Numbered from the stretch's first letter, positions 8,187 through 17,944 are shown. The stretch is 64,000 bases of DNA from Pseudolabrys sp. Root1462 (GCF_001426945.1 NZ_LMFS01000001.1:475412-539411), one strand, 5' to 3'. Notes: generated by a model not told the origin, from the sequence alone. Translations and numbers: made by a program.

Positions 8187-9380
8187 CTATTTAATGCGCA
8201 GCACCTCAACCCCCGGCAAGGCCTTGCCTTCCAGCCATTCCAGGAAGGCACCACCGGCGGCGGAAACATAGGTAAAGCGGTCGGTGACGTTCGCGGCATT
8301 GAGCGCCGCGACCGTGTCGCCGCCGCCCGCAACCGTGACCAGCTTGCCGGCCTGCGTCAGCTCGGCGGCCGCTTCGGCAACGGAAACGGTGCCCTTGTCG
8401 AACGGTTCCATTTCGAACGCGCCGAACGGGCCGTTCCACACCAGAGTCTTGGCGCGGGCCAGCATCGAGACGACGCGCTCGATGCTCCTGGGTCCGATGT
8501 CGAGCACCATGTCGGTATCGCCGACCTCGTCGATGCCGACGACGCGCGACGGCGCGTTGGCCTCGAACTTCTGCGCGACGACGACGTCGACCGGCAGCAC
8601 GATGTCGCGCTTGCCGGCCTTGGCCTGTTCGAGGATCTTCTGCGCGGTCGGAACGAGATCGGCTTCGACCAGCGACTTGCCCATCTTCTTGCCTTGCGCG
8701 AGCAAGAAGGTATTCGCCATCGCTCCGCCGATGATCAGGGCGTCGACTTTGGCCAGCAGATTGCCGAGCAGTTCGAGCTTGGTCGAAATCTTGGCGCCGC
8801 CGACGATGGCGGCGAGCGGGCGCTCCGGATGATCGAGTGCGCGGGTCAGCGCCACGAGTTCTTCCTGCATGGCGCGCCCGGCGTAAGCGGGAAGTTTATG
8901 GCCGAGGCCTTCGGTCGAGGCGTGGGCGCGGTGCGCAGCCGAGAAGGCGTCGTTGACCCAGATGTCGCCGAGCTTCGCGAGCTGTTCGACGAAGGCCGGA
9001 TCGTTCTTTTCCTCGCCGGCATGAAAGCGCGTGTTCTCGAGGCAGAGGATGTCGCCGGAGTGCATGGCGGCGACCGCCTTCTCGGCGGCTTCGCCGACGC
9101 AATCGGTGGCGAAGGCGACCTTGCGCTTGATGATACGGGCGACTTCCGCCGCGACCGGCTTCAGCGACTGCTTGGGATCGACGCCCTTCGGCCGGCCGAA
9201 ATGCGAGAGCAGGATCACCTTGGCGCCCTTGTCGGCGAGTTCGGTGATGGCCGGGCCGATGCGTTCGATGCGGGTCGAGTCGGTGACGACGCCGTTATCG
9301 ACCGGGACGTTGAGATCGACGCGCACCAGGACGCGTTTGCCTTTGACGTCGACGTGATCGAGGGTGTTGAACTGAGACAT
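8187..9380 (-). CDS. pgk: Phosphoglycerate kinase
   Basis: Transfers the acyl phosphate of 1,3-bisphosphoglycerate to ADP in glycolysis, reversibly. 397 residues, the standard length. [11 protein letters not shown] near residue 20 is the family signature; the N-domain substrate site shows [10 protein letters not shown], and the nucleotide domain ends with [10 protein letters not shown]. The start [15 protein letters not shown] is the normal one. It lies between gap and fba in the same orientation, but about 140 bp of palindromic repeats separate it from gap, so a processed or partly independent transcript is possible. Confidence 0.97.
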   Translation of the reverse strand: MSQFNTLDHVDVKGKRVLVRVDLNVPVDNGVVTDSTRIERIGPAITELADKGAKVILLSHFGRPKGVDPKQSLKPVAAEVARIIKRKVAFATDCVGEAAEKAVAAMHSGDILCLENTRFHAGEEKNDPAFVEQLAKLGDIWVNDAFSAAHRAHASTEGLGHKLPAYAGRAMQEELVALTRALDHPERPLAAIVGGAKISTKLELLGNLLAKVDALIIGGAMANTFLLAQGKKMGKSLVEADLVPTAQKILEQAKAGKRDIVLPVDVVVAQKFEANAPSRVVGIDEVGDTDMVLDIGPRSIERVVSMLARAKTLVWNGPFGAFEMEPFDKGTVSVAEAAAELTQAGKLVTVAGGGDTVAALNAANVTDRFTYVSAAGGAFLEWLEGKALPGVEVLRIK

Positions 9381-9396
9381 GTTGAAGGATCCGTGG

Positions 9397-9446
9397 CCCT
9401 CATCCTTCGAGACGCGCCGCTTACGCGGCGCTCCTCAGGATGAGGG
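9397..9446. repeat. Extragenic palindromic repeat, copy 1
   Basis: Outer arms CCCTCATCCT ... AGGATGAGGG with an inner GCGCCGC-TTA-CGCGGCGC hairpin. It matches copy 2 at 9463 in reversed order (the CTTCGAGACG and CTCCTCAGGA halves are swapped). Confidence 0.88.
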
Positions 9447-9462
9447 ATAAAGATTTGTGGTC

Positions 9463-9512
9463 CTCGTCCTGAGGAGCCGGCCACTCATGTGGCCGGCGTC
9501 TCGAAGGACGAG
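9463..9512. repeat. Extragenic palindromic repeat, copy 2 (inverted)
   Basis: Arms CTCGTCCT ... AGGACGAG with an inner GCCGGCCAC-TCAT-GTGGCCGGC stem. It carries the same GAGGAGC and GTCTCGAAGGA blocks as copy 1 but in the opposite orientation. Only 16 bases separate the copies in the gap-pgk spacer. Confidence 0.88.
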
Positions 9513-9521
9513 TTGGATCAA

Positions 9522-10532
9522 TTACAGCAGCTTGCCCATCGCGACGGCCGTGTCGGCCATGCGGTTGGAGAAGCCCCACTCGTTGTCGTACCAGCTCATG
9601 ACGCGCACGAAGGTGCCGTTCATGACCTTGGTCTGGTCCATGTGGAACGTGGACGAGTGCGGATCGTGGTTGAAGTCGATCGAGACGTTCGGATGCGTGG
9701 TGTAGCCGAGGATGCCCTTGAGCTGCTGCTCCGAGGCAGTCTTGATCGCGGCGTTGATCTCCTCCTTCGAGGTCGCCTTCTTGGCGACGATCTTGAAGTC
9801 GATGACCGAGACGTTCGGCGTCGGCACGCGGATCGACACGCCGTCGAGCTTGCCATTGAGTTCGGGCAGCACCAGGCCGACCGCCTTGGCGGCGCCGGTG
9901 GTGGTCGGGATCATCGACAGCGCCGCGGCGCGGGCGCGATAGAGATCCTTGTGCATGGTGTCGAGGGTCGGCTGGTCGCCGGTATAGGCGTGGATCGTCG
10001 TCATGAAGCCGGTCTCGATGCCGACCGTGTCATGCAGGACCTTGGCGACCGGCGCCAGGCAGTTCGTGGTGCACGACGCGTTCGAGACGACGAGATGATC
10101 CTTGGTGAGCTTGTCGTGGTTGACGCCGTAGACGACCGTCAGATCGGCGCCGTCGGCCGGGGCCGAGACGAGGACGCGCTTGGCGCCGGCGGTCAGGTGG
10201 GCCGAGGCCTTGTCCTTGGCGGTGAAGATGCCGGTGCATTCCAGCGCGATGTCGATGCCGAGGTCCTTCCACGGCAGCTTGGACGGATCGCGCTCGGCGG
10301 TGATCTTGATCGGCCTGAGGCCGGCGATGGTGATGCTGTCGCCGTTGACGGTGACTTCCTTCGGGAAACGGCCGTGCACTGAATCGTAGCGCAGCAGATG
10401 GGCGTTGGTCTCCACCGGACCCAGGTCGTTGGCGGCAACCACTTCGATGTCCTTGCGGCCGCTTTCGGCGATGGCGCGCAGGACGTTGCGGCCGATGCGG
10501 CCAAAACCATTGATGGCAACGCGGATAGTCAT
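9522..10532 (-). CDS. gap: Glyceraldehyde-3-phosphate dehydrogenase, type I
   Basis: Oxidises glyceraldehyde-3-phosphate with phosphate to 1,3-bisphosphoglycerate, reducing NAD(P)+. 336 residues. The Rossmann start is [16 protein letters not shown], the catalytic cysteine is in SNASCTTNC (Cys about residue 154), and [12 protein letters not shown] closes the protein. AANDLG after the second strand suggests NAD preference, which is inference. It is the second gene of tkt-gap-pgk-fba. Confidence 0.97.
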   Translation of the reverse strand: MTIRVAINGFGRIGRNVLRAIAESGRKDIEVVAANDLGPVETNAHLLRYDSVHGRFPKEVTVNGDSITIAGLRPIKITAERDPSKLPWKDLGIDIALECTGIFTAKDKASAHLTAGAKRVLVSAPADGADLTVVYGVNHDKLTKDHLVVSNASCTTNCLAPVAKVLHDTVGIETGFMTTIHAYTGDQPTLDTMHKDLYRARAAALSMIPTTTGAAKAVGLVLPELNGKLDGVSIRVPTPNVSVIDFKIVAKKATSKEEINAAIKTASEQQLKGILGYTTHPNVSIDFNHDPHSSTFHMDQTKVMNGTFVRVMSWYDNEWGFSNRMADTAVAMGKLL

Positions 10533-10561
10533 TCTATGTCGCTCCCGGTCAGATAGGTTTC

Positions 10562-10668
10562 GCTGTCATGCCCCGCGCGAGGCGCAGCATCCAGTTATCC
10601 CATGCCGAAAATGTGGCCTGATCTTCACTGGATCGCCCGCTTTCGCGGGCGATGACACCGTTTCAGGT
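10562..10668. repeat. Dispersed repeat with hairpin between tkt and gap
   Basis: The tkt-gap spacer begins with CTGTCATGCCCCGCGCGAGG and ends with a perfect stem ATCGCCCGC-TTTC-GCGGGCGAT (10632-10653) before GACACC. The wording CATGCCC...GATGACA is typical of rhizobial extragenic repeats. It may also act as an RNA-processing site in a polycistronic message. Confidence 0.65.
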
Positions 10669-10669
10669 G

Positions 10670-12709
10670 TTAGTTCTGCAGTTTCTTCATCGCCGCGTCG
10701 GCGACTGCCTCTGCGGTAATGCCGAATTTCTTGTAGAGTTCCTTGTAGGGCGCGCTGGCGCCGAAACCGGTCATGCCGACGAAGGCGCCGTCCGAGCCGA
10801 TGATGGCATCCCAGCCCTGGCGCACAGCGGCTTCTACGCCGATCTTCACCCGCGCATCGCCGAGGATGGCGCGGCGCTTGGCCTCAGGCTGCGCGGCGAA
10901 CAATTCGAAGCACGGCACCGAGACGACGCGGGCGGCAATGCCCTTGGCGGCGAGGAGCTTGGCGCCCTCGACGGCGATCGCCACTTCCGAGCCGGTAGCA
11001 AAGATCGACACCTGAGCCTTGCCGTCAGCGGCGTGAATTTCGTAGGCACCGGCGGCGCAGCGGTTGGCGCCGAGGAAGTCCTTCGACAACTGCGGCAGGT
11101 TCTGGCGAGTCAGCGCCAGCACGCTCGGGCCGTGGGCGTTCTCGAGCGCGAGCTGCCAGCATTCCACGGTCTCGACCGCATCGGCCGGGCGGAACACGTG
11201 CATGTTCGGGATCGCGCGCAGCGCGGCGAGATGCTCGACCGGCTGATGCGTCGGGCCGTCCTCGCCGAGGCCGATCGAGTCATGGGTCATGACGTGGATG
11301 GCGCGCGTGCCCATCAGCGCCGCAAGACGCATCGCCGGGCGGGCGTAATCGGAGAACACCAGGAACGTACCGGAGTAGGGGATGATGCCGCCGTGCAGCG
11401 TCATGCCGTTCATGGCCGCGGCCATGCCGTGCTCGCGGATGCCGTAATTGATGAAACGGCCGGAGAAGTCGGAGGCGTTCATCGCCTTCATCGACTTGGT
11501 GCGCGTGTTGTTCGAGCCGGTGAGATCGGCCGAGCCGCCGACCATGGCCGGCACCGCGGGAACGAGGCTTTCAAGCGCGAATTCGGAGGCCGAGCGCGTC
11601 GCGATTTCCTTCGGCGTCGCGTTGAGGCTTTCCTTGACCGCCTTCACGGCGGCATCGAGCGCGGCCTTCGGCAGTTCGCCCTTCATGCGCGCGTCAAAGT
11701 CGGCGCGCTTGGCGCCGTCGAGCGTGGCGAAGCGCTTGTCCCAGTCGGCATGCGCCGGTTTCGAGCGCTCGCCGGCCTTGCGCCACTGGCTCAGGACGTC
11801 GGCGGGGATTTCGAACGGCGGCGAGGTCCACTTCAGCGCCTCGCGCGTGCCCTTGATGTCGTCGGCGCCGAGCGGCGAGCCGTGCGAGGAGGACTTTCCG
11901 GCCTTGGTCGGCGAGCCGAAGCCGATGGTGGTGCGGCAGGCGATCATCACCGGACGGTCGGAGGATTGCGCCTTGGTCAGCGCCTCGGCGATCGCCTTGT
12001 GATCGTGGCCGTCGATGCGCCACGACGCCCAGCCGCAGGCCTCGAAACGCTTCACCTGATCGACCGAGTCGGCCAGCGTCAGCGGGCCGTCGATCGAGAT
12101 ACCGTTGTCGTCGAACAGCACGATGAGCTTGTTGAGTTTCAGATGGCCGGCGAGCGCGATGGCCTCGTGGCTGATGCCTTCCATCAGGTCGCCGTCGGAG
12201 GCGAGCACGTAGGTCTTGTGATCGACAATGCCGGCGCCGTATTCGGCGGCGAGATGCCGCTCGGCGATCGCCATGCCGACCGCGGTGGCGAGACCCTGGC
12301 CGAGCGGGCCGGTGGTGGTCTCGACGCCTTCGGTGATGAAGTTTTCCGGATGGCCCGGCGTCTTCGAACCGAGCTGGCGGAAGCGCTTGATGTCGTCGAT
12401 CGTCACCGACGAATAGCCGGTGAGATACAAGAGCGCGTACATCAGCATCGAGCCGTGGCCGGCGGACAGCACGAAGCGGTCGCGGTCGGCCCAGTTCGGC
12501 GCGGCGGGGTCGAATTTCAGGAACTGGGTGAAGAGGACGGTCGCGACGTCCGCAGCGCCCATTGGCAGGCCGGGATGTCCGGAATTGGCCTGCTGGACGG
12601 CGTCCATGGCCAGCGCCCGGATGGCGTTGGCCAGCGGCGACGTGGCGCCAATCGGTTGCACGGGACGCTCGGGATGCGTCACGGCGGCGGTCGATGCGGA
12701 TGCTGACAT
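10670..12709 (-). CDS. tkt: Transketolase
   Basis: Thiamine-diphosphate enzyme moving two-carbon units between sugar phosphates in the pentose phosphate pathway. 679 residues from the ATG at 12709 (MSASAST). Signatures: [19 protein letters not shown] near the N-terminus, the ThDP/Mg motif [13 protein letters not shown] (here SDGDLMEG), and the C-terminal pyrimidine domain with [16 protein letters not shown]. The frame runs open up to 13093 but without family support. It leads the cluster with gap, pgk and fba. The upstream 200 bp is shared with the divergent DUF4164 gene. Confidence 0.96.
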   Translation of the reverse strand: MSASASTAAVTHPERPVQPIGATSPLANAIRALAMDAVQQANSGHPGLPMGAADVATVLFTQFLKFDPAAPNWADRDRFVLSAGHGSMLMYALLYLTGYSSVTIDDIKRFRQLGSKTPGHPENFITEGVETTTGPLGQGLATAVGMAIAERHLAAEYGAGIVDHKTYVLASDGDLMEGISHEAIALAGHLKLNKLIVLFDDNGISIDGPLTLADSVDQVKRFEACGWASWRIDGHDHKAIAEALTKAQSSDRPVMIACRTTIGFGSPTKAGKSSSHGSPLGADDIKGTREALKWTSPPFEIPADVLSQWRKAGERSKPAHADWDKRFATLDGAKRADFDARMKGELPKAALDAAVKAVKESLNATPKEIATRSASEFALESLVPAVPAMVGGSADLTGSNNTRTKSMKAMNASDFSGRFINYGIREHGMAAAMNGMTLHGGIIPYSGTFLVFSDYARPAMRLAALMGTRAIHVMTHDSIGLGEDGPTHQPVEHLAALRAIPNMHVFRPADAVETVECWQLALENAHGPSVLALTRQNLPQLSKDFLGANRCAAGAYEIHAADGKAQVSIFATGSEVAIAVEGAKLLAAKGIAARVVSVPCFELFAAQPEAKRRAILGDARVKIGVEAAVRQGWDAIIGSDGAFVGMTGFGASAPYKELYKKFGITAEAVADAAMKKLQN

Positions 12710-12911
12710 GAAAAACGGCCTGTTTTGCGAGGTTCGCATAGCACGGTGCGCCTTTGAGTCAATGTGACGGACAGGGCCGGCTTGCGCCGTGCACAGGCAG
12801 GCTAAAACTCCGGGGCATATCGGCCGCCGCACGTTGACGGGCCGCTCGCCCAGCCCGTAAGCTTCCCGATCTAAATAATTGCCCCGCAAGCATTTTCGGG
12901 CGGTGGTCGGG

Positions 12912-13271
12912 ATGACGGCAGCGATAGGATCGCGTGATTTCAGGGCGCAGGACGACAACCAGCCGGCAACGCCGGCTCCGGCGGGCGCGCGGGTGAGCGG
13001 CGAGGGCGCGCTTGACACTGCGGTCAAGCGGCTGGCGCGGGCGCTCGATGCGCTGGATGCCGCCGTCGAGCGGCGCCGCGAAGCCGACCGCAACGAGGAT
13101 ACTCTGGCGGCGCAGGTGCAGATGCTCGGCGTCGATCGGGCGCGGCTGGCCGATCAGCTCGACGGCGAAGCGGCGCTGGCGCGCCAGCTCCGGGAAGCCA
13201 GCCGCGACGTCGGCGAGCGGCTCGACAAGGCGATCGGCGAAATCCAGGCGCTGCTCGGTGAGGATCGGTAA
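12912..13271 (+). CDS. DUF4164-type small coiled-coil protein
   Basis: About 119 residues, mostly a charged, Ala/Arg/Asp/Glu-rich coiled coil from residue 40 to the end. Small proteins of this kind lie directly upstream of zapA in Rhizobiales (DUF4164). The stop is only 3 bases before the zapA ATG, so they are co-transcribed and perhaps linked in division. The start is uncertain: ATG at 12912 fits best, with an ATG at 12879 in the same frame. Confidence 0.68.
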   Translation: MTAAIGSRDFRAQDDNQPATPAPAGARVSGEGALDTAVKRLARALDALDAAVERRREADRNEDTLAAQVQMLGVDRARLADQLDGEAALARQLREASRDVGERLDKAIGEIQALLGEDR

Positions 13272-13274
13272 CCG

Positions 13275-13664
13275 ATGGGCACGGTGAACGCGACCATTGC
13301 CGGCCGGCAGTTCCGTCTCGCTTGCGAGGACGGACAGGAAGAGCATCTGCAGGGGCTGGCCCACGACATCGACCAGCGCATCATCAACCTGCGCGCCCGC
13401 TTCGGCGAGATCGGCGACACGCGGCTCACGGTGATGGCGGCGCTGATGGTGGCCGACGAACTGGAAGAGGCCGCGCGCAAGTCGCGCCGCCTTGAGGACG
13501 AGATCGCGGCGCTCAAGGATGCGCGCGTCGTCGCCGCCGACCGCGCCAAGGCGGCATCCGATGCCGTGGTCGGCGCCTTCAATTCGGCGGCCGAGCGGCT
13601 CGAGGGCATCACCCGCAAGCTCAACCAGACGTTGCCGGCGGGGCACGGCGTCGGCATCGGCTGA
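13275..13664 (+). CDS. zapA: Cell division protein ZapA
   Basis: A cytosolic FtsZ-ring stabiliser that bundles FtsZ protofilaments. 129 residues. The N-terminal globular part begins MGTVNATIAGRQFRLACEDGQEEHLQGLA, the usual ZapA start (in E. coli VDIKIFGRSLRV), followed by DIDQRIINLR and TVMAALMVADEL, then a coiled coil. The family identity is also supported by the 6S RNA-fau neighbourhood downstream, a very old gene order. Confidence 0.92.
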   Translation: MGTVNATIAGRQFRLACEDGQEEHLQGLAHDIDQRIINLRARFGEIGDTRLTVMAALMVADELEEAARKSRRLEDEIAALKDARVVAADRAKAASDAVVGAFNSAAERLEGITRKLNQTLPAGHGVGIG

Positions 13665-13765
13665 TCACCGATTTGTTCATTTGAGACTGTTAATCTGCGA
13701 TAAGTATTTTCTTTCTAGTTTGTTGGGCGTCGCCGAACCACCGCCGATTCGAGAGCCCGCGCGCC

Positions 13766-13993
13766 ATGAATTGCACCTGTTTCCTGGTCAAGCCCGGCCA
13801 CAATGAGGGCTGGTTGATCGAGGGCGGGCGGCGCGACATGGGGCCGTATCACTCCCGCGATCTCGCCCTCCAGGTCGCCGTGTCCGAATGCCTGGCGATG
13901 CGGCGCGCCGGACGGCCGGCGCGGGTCCGCGTCGACGACCGCGATGGCGAAGCGATCGTCAAACGATGCCTGTGCGCGAGTTTCGGCCGCTAG
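13766..13993 (+). CDS. Small conserved-type hypothetical protein
   Basis: 75 residues starting MNCTCFLVKPGHNEGW and ending KRCLCASFGR. It holds two CxC pairs, one at each end, that could bind a metal or form disulfides. The middle (ALQVAVSECLAMRRAGRPARVRVDDRDG) has the look of a small DUF2188-like beta-alpha domain with a query-dependent ligand, but no family is recognised. It sits between zapA and 6S RNA; coding is supported by uniform codon use and position. Confidence 0.6.
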   Translation: MNCTCFLVKPGHNEGWLIEGGRRDMGPYHSRDLALQVAVSECLAMRRAGRPARVRVDDRDGEAIVKRCLCASFGR

Positions 13994-14027
13994 CGTGAAC
14001 CGGGCCGAGCTACTACATTGATCTGGC

Positions 14028-14176
14028 GGGGCTGCGAGGTGCGTGGGGGATACATTCCCCGGGGCCTTACGATCCTCAAGGGAGCTGTCCCTGGCCAGAC
14101 CCGTGGGTTTGGTCACATGGCGCCCACCTACTTATGTAGGTTCCCGGGATCACACTCTCACGGCCGTTGCGGCTCC
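14028..14176 (+). ncRNA. ssrS: 6S RNA
   Basis: About 149 nt. The ends form a long closing stem: GGGGCTGCGAGGTGCGTG (14028-14045) pairs with CACGGCCGTTGCGGCTCC (14159-14176), with a few G-U pairs. Inside lies the CCCCGGGG-CCTTACGATCC and GGGAGCTGTCCCTGGCC region resembling alphaproteobacterial 6S RNAs. The position between zapA and fau is the classical ssrS location. 6S RNA mimics an open promoter and binds sigma70 RNA polymerase in stationary phase. The exact ends are estimated from the stem. Confidence 0.82.
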
Positions 14177-14199
14177 GCACTTATCTCGATTGGCCGGTT

Positions 14200-14778
14200 T
14201 TGACTCAAGACGACATCAGCAAGCGGAAAGCAGCGCTGCGCGACAGCGTGCTGGCACAGCGCGACGCCATGCCGGCGCCGGAGCGCCAGGCCGCCGCCGA
14301 GGCGCTCGCCGCGCGCGGCCTTCCGCGCGACGTCAAACCGGGCCTGATCGTCTCCGGCTTCATGCCGATGAAGACCGAGATCAATCCCTTGCCGCTGATG
14401 CGCAGGCTCGCGGGCGAGGGCGCCACGCTGGCGCTGCCCTGCATCGACGCGCGCGGCAAGCCGCTGATCATGCGCGCCTACGCTTTCGGCGACGAACTGA
14501 AGTCCGGTCAGTGGGGCATTCGCGAGCCGGTGCCCACGGCGCCGGAAGTGAAGCCCGACATCCTGCTCGTGCCGCTGGCCTGTTTCGACCGTTCCGGCCA
14601 ACGCATCGGCTACGGCGCCGGATACTACGATCGGACCATTGCGAAGCTGCGCGCGTTCAAGCCAATCACGACCATCGGCATCGCCTTCGCCATGCAGGAA
14701 ATACAGCAGGTGCCGGCGACGGAGCACGACGAGCGGCTCGACTTCGTGCTAACGGAAAAAGAGATCATCGCGTTCTGA
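14200..14778 (+). CDS. 5-formyltetrahydrofolate cyclo-ligase
   Basis: ATP-dependent conversion of 5-formyl-THF to 5,10-methenyl-THF, salvaging a folate storage form. About 192 residues. KRKAALRDSVLAQRDAMP is the N-terminal substrate/ATP region and IGYGAGYYDRTI near residue 140 is the family signature. There is no ATG; a TTG at 14200 (then TQDDISKRKAA) is preferred. The TTG at 14167 would lie in the 3' stem of 6S RNA. Co-transcription with 6S RNA is the usual arrangement in many proteobacteria. Confidence 0.88.
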   Translation: MTQDDISKRKAALRDSVLAQRDAMPAPERQAAAEALAARGLPRDVKPGLIVSGFMPMKTEINPLPLMRRLAGEGATLALPCIDARGKPLIMRAYAFGDELKSGQWGIREPVPTAPEVKPDILLVPLACFDRSGQRIGYGAGYYDRTIAKLRAFKPITTIGIAFAMQEIQQVPATEHDERLDFVLTEKEIIAF

Positions 14779-14788
14779 AAGCAGGCTG

Positions 14789-15610
14789 ATGCGGATTCTG
14801 TTTATTGGTGACATTGTTGGCCGTTCCGGCCGCGCCATCGTGCTCGACAGACTGCCGGGACTGGTCAGGGACTGGAAACTCGATCTCGTCGTCATCAATG
14901 GCGAGAATGCCGCCGGCGGCTTCGGCATCACCGAGACGATCTACAATGAACTGATCGACGCCGGTGCCGATGCGGTCACGCTCGGCAATCACTCGTGGGA
15001 TCAACGCGAGGCGCTGGTGTTCATCGAGCGCGCGCCGCGGCTCATTCGTCCCGTGAATTATCCGAAGGGTACGCCCGGGCGCGGCGCCGCATTGGTTGAA
15101 GCCAAGAACGGCCAGCGCGCGCTGGTCGTCAACGCGATGGGCCGCATCTTCATGGACCCGCTCGACGATCCGTTCGCCGCAGTCGAGCGCGAACTTGCCG
15201 CCTGTCCGCTGCGCGAGGGCGCCGACGCCGTGATCGTCGACATGCATTGCGAAGCTTCGAGCGAGAAGCAGGCGATGGGCTATTTTTGCGACGGCCGCGC
15301 TTCGCTGGTCGTCGGCACCCATACGCATGTGCCGACCGCCGACCACCGCGTTCTGCCGGGCGGCACCGCCTACATGACCGATGCCGGCATGACCGGCGAT
15401 TACGATACCGTCATTGGCATGACCAAGGACGAGCCGCTCAACCGCTTCCTGCGCAAGATCCCGACCGCGAAGTTCGAGCCGGGCGCGGGGCCGGCGACCT
15501 TGTCCGGTATCGCGGTGGAAACCGACGACAAGACCGGGCTGGCGAAGAAGGTATCGCCGGTGCGGCTCGGCGGGCTGCTCGACCAGGTCACCCCGGCCTT
15601 CTGGGCTTAA
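14789..15610 (+). CDS. YmdB-family metallophosphoesterase
   Basis: A calcineurin-like di-metal phosphoesterase (TIGR00282 type) whose Bacillus relative cleaves cyclic nucleotides and influences biofilm and motility decisions. 273 residues, the standard length. Metal ligands are visible: FIGDIVGRSG (Asp8), INGENAAGG (Glu/Asn), LGNHSWD (Asn/His), VDMHCEA and VGTHTHVPTAD. It begins 10 bases after fau. Its TAA stop overlaps an exact CtrA-type box (15607-15622). Confidence 0.9.
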   Translation: MRILFIGDIVGRSGRAIVLDRLPGLVRDWKLDLVVINGENAAGGFGITETIYNELIDAGADAVTLGNHSWDQREALVFIERAPRLIRPVNYPKGTPGRGAALVEAKNGQRALVVNAMGRIFMDPLDDPFAAVERELAACPLREGADAVIVDMHCEASSEKQAMGYFCDGRASLVVGTHTHVPTADHRVLPGGTAYMTDAGMTGDYDTVIGMTKDEPLNRFLRKIPTAKFEPGAGPATLSGIAVETDDKTGLAKKVSPVRLGGLLDQVTPAFWA

Positions 15611-15622
15611 CCACTCGTTAAC
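15607..15622 (+). promoter_or_regulatory. Exact CtrA-type box upstream of the methyltransferase/pyruvyl-transferase-like gene
   Basis: TTAA-CCACTCG-TTAAC matches the CtrA consensus TTAA-N7-TTAAC at every fixed base. It overlaps the ymdB stop and lies 71 bp before the next ATG, a suitable place for a promoter box. Binding is inferred. Confidence 0.6.
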
Positions 15623-15693
15623 CATGATCGCTGTCTGTTGGGCGTTGAACCCGCGCGTCCTGGCGCGCGTCCGGCGACCCTTGGGCAGGCGGC

Positions 15694-17058
15694 ATGGCTC
15701 TTCACGTCAACGCGAATTTGGCGCTCAGGCTCGTCCCCGACGACGCGCGGCGGCCGGATGCGCCATCGAAGCTCGATCCGCGGGCGCAACTTGCCGCGCA
15801 ATTCATTCCGGCGGGCGCCCGCATCCTCGATCTCGGCGGCGGTGGCGGCGACACCTTGCGCGATATGGTGCCGTTCGGCTGTTCGTATGAAGCGGTCGAT
15901 CGTCTCGCCCATGACAAGGGCTCGCTGATCCACGATCTGACCGGCGCCGAATTCCCGACCAAGGCGGCGACCGAGTGCGACATCGTCGTCATGCTTGGCG
16001 TCCTCGAGAAGATCGCCGACCTCGAAGCGCTGTTCACGCATCTGCGGTTCTGCGCCCGCGATGTCATCCTGAGCTATGGCCCGACCAATCTGGTCGGCGG
16101 CGAAGAGCGCGCGGCCCGAGGCTTCGTCAATCACCTGGGCTATGCTGATCTGATCACCCTGTTCGACCGCTATGGCTTCCGCGTCGAATGCACCGCGCCC
16201 GTGAGCGATTGCGAGATGCTGATGCGGCTGACGCCGTCGGGCCGCGTCGCGCCGGTGATGCCGTGCAACGTCGCGGTGGTGTCGGACAGCGACGCCGGCA
16301 ATTTCGGCGATCGCCTCGGCCTCTCGATGATCAACGCCGTGCTGCCGGGCGAAGCCCGTGTCCACCATTTGACGTTCAGCACCCTGCGCGAGCGGATGAG
16401 TGAGGCTCGCGACGATTATGACCTCGTCGTCGTCGGCGTCGGCAATGCGATGTTCCAGCCCCTGATCGGCGACGACATCGTCCGCATTCTGGAACGGACG
16501 AAATCCGCCATCGGCATCTTCGGCACCGCCTATCGCGAACTGATCCCGCGGGCCATGATCGACCGCGTCATCGACCGCCTCGATCTCTGGTACGCGCCCT
16601 ACGAGGACGACGTCCGGATCTACGGCCGCGGCCGCTCCAACGCCGTCCATCTCGGCGACTGGCTGATCGAGCAGTTTCCGCTGACCGAGGCGAGCCTCGA
16701 CCAGCCGCTGCAGATCGGCGCCGACATCGGCGCGGAGCTGGCGCTCGACCGCACCATCCAGATCATCCAGCGCCACAAACGAGTGCATTCGGCGCGGCTG
16801 CACCCTTTGCTATGCGCGCTCACCGCCGCCGAGTACGCGGCCTTCAGCGAGGAGCCGTCGGGTCGGATGCCGGGCATCGTCTCCGGCAAGTTCCGCTCGA
16901 TGCTCATCGACATCTTCGGCCGGACCTATCCCGAGCAGCAGTTCTTCATGGTCGATCGGGACGCGGTCGCCCGGTACAAGGCCCGCGTTCACGACAATGT
17001 CGCGACGATGCGCGAGCGCGTCGCGGCGATGCTGCGCAACGTGGCGGTGGCTTCCTAG
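15694..17058 (+). CDS. Putative fusion: SAM methyltransferase domain + polysaccharide pyruvyl transferase-like domain
   Basis: 454 residues. Residues ~28-180 look like a class I SAM methyltransferase: GARILDLGGGGGDTL is motif I (41-55), EAVDR supplies the acidic residue, and DIVVMLGVLEKIADLEALF is motif IV as in MetW/UbiG-like enzymes. Residues ~190-450 resemble the polysaccharide pyruvyl transferase fold: VVSDSDAGNFGDRL, a VVVGVGNAM strand, IGIFGTAYREL, and a late VHSARLHPLL with the RxH pair (368-370) that family uses. It ends in a basic helix. This suggests modification of a surface glycan or a polar acceptor, but the substrate is unknown. An exact CtrA-type box stands upstream. Family calls are by motif only. 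Confidence 0.6.
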   Translation: MALHVNANLALRLVPDDARRPDAPSKLDPRAQLAAQFIPAGARILDLGGGGGDTLRDMVPFGCSYEAVDRLAHDKGSLIHDLTGAEFPTKAATECDIVVMLGVLEKIADLEALFTHLRFCARDVILSYGPTNLVGGEERAARGFVNHLGYADLITLFDRYGFRVECTAPVSDCEMLMRLTPSGRVAPVMPCNVAVVSDSDAGNFGDRLGLSMINAVLPGEARVHHLTFSTLRERMSEARDDYDLVVVGVGNAMFQPLIGDDIVRILERTKSAIGIFGTAYRELIPRAMIDRVIDRLDLWYAPYEDDVRIYGRGRSNAVHLGDWLIEQFPLTEASLDQPLQIGADIGAELALDRTIQIIQRHKRVHSARLHPLLCALTAAEYAAFSEEPSGRMPGIVSGKFRSMLIDIFGRTYPEQQFFMVDRDAVARYKARVHDNVATMRERVAAMLRNVAVAS

Positions 17059-17062
17059 CCCG

Positions 17063-17109
17063 TTATTCCGGGGTGTCGTGAAGCCTTTCAGGTACGTCCC
17101 GGAATGACA
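17063..17109. repeat. Extragenic hairpin repeat (ATTCCGGGG family)
   Basis: TTATTCCGGGG ... CCCGGAATGACA arms with an interior AAGCCTTTCAGG, directly after the fusion gene. Same family as at 8087 and 17945. Confidence 0.72.
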
Positions 17110-17192
17110 GGTTCAGAGTTTATTTTCTCCGTCCGCCGGACTATATAGCGCCCACCAATCCAACCCTTTCAGAACGCGCAAGATAAAGAGCC

Positions 17193-17939
17193 ATGGCTGG
17201 TCATTCGCAATTCAAGAACATCATGCACCGCAAGGGGAAGCAGGACAAAGTCCGCTCCAAGGTGTTCGGCAAGCTCGCGCGCGAAATCACGGTGGCGGCC
17301 AAGCTCGGCCTGCCGGACCCGGCCTTCAATCCCCGGCTGCGCCTCGCGGTCCTTGCCGCTCGCGCCGAGAACATGCCGAAGGACAATATCGAGCGCGCCA
17401 TCAAGAAGGCCTCCGGCTCCGACCAGGAGAACTATTCGGAGATCCGCTACGAGGGCTATGCCCCGGGTGGCGTCGCCGTCATCGTCGAAACGCTGACCGA
17501 CAACACCAACCGCACCGCCGGTGACGTCCGTTCGATCTTCACCAAGGCCGGCGGCAACCTCGCCACCACCGGCGCGGTGTCCTTCATGTTCGACCATATC
17601 GGGGTCGTCGAATACGACGCCGACAAGGCCTCGCCCGACGCCATGCTGGAGGCGGCAATCGAGGCCGGCGCCGAGGACGTGATCTCGGACGAGACCGGGC
17701 ACCAGATCGTCACCCAGCTCGACACCCTCAACGAGGTGACCAAGGCGCTGGAAGCCAAGTTCGGCGAGCCGCGCAAGAGCGGCATGGTCTGGAGGCCGCA
17801 GAACACCGTGGCCGTCGACGACGAGGCCGGCGAGAAGATCGTCAGGCTGGTCGAGGCGCTGGAAGAAAGCGATGACGTGCAGAACGTGTACGCCAACTTC
17901 GAGCTGTCCGAAGCGCTGATGCAGAAAATGAGCGCCTGA
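17193..17939 (+). CDS. yebC: YebC/PmpR-family DNA-binding regulator (YebC-type)
   Basis: A small DNA-binding or translation-related regulator conserved in almost all bacteria and usually adjacent to ruvC. 248 residues. The N-terminus [19 protein letters not shown] is the family hallmark, and [13 protein letters not shown]-like ([15 protein letters not shown]) and [15 protein letters not shown] follow. Here ruvC is 2.5 kb downstream, with mgtE and a TauE exporter in between, which is a departure from the tight yebC-ruvCAB order. Confidence 0.96.
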   Translation: MAGHSQFKNIMHRKGKQDKVRSKVFGKLAREITVAAKLGLPDPAFNPRLRLAVLAARAENMPKDNIERAIKKASGSDQENYSEIRYEGYAPGGVAVIVETLTDNTNRTAGDVRSIFTKAGGNLATTGAVSFMFDHIGVVEYDADKASPDAMLEAAIEAGAEDVISDETGHQIVTQLDTLNEVTKALEAKFGEPRKSGMVWRPQNTVAVDDEAGEKIVRLVEALEESDDVQNVYANFELSEALMQKMSA

Positions 17940-17944
17940 TCGCC

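Noticed and set aside
10652-12706. 684-codon open frame on plus opposite tkt
   Set aside because: Long frame antisense to transketolase, Arg/Gly/Ala-rich composition typical of shadow frames, no recognisable domain.
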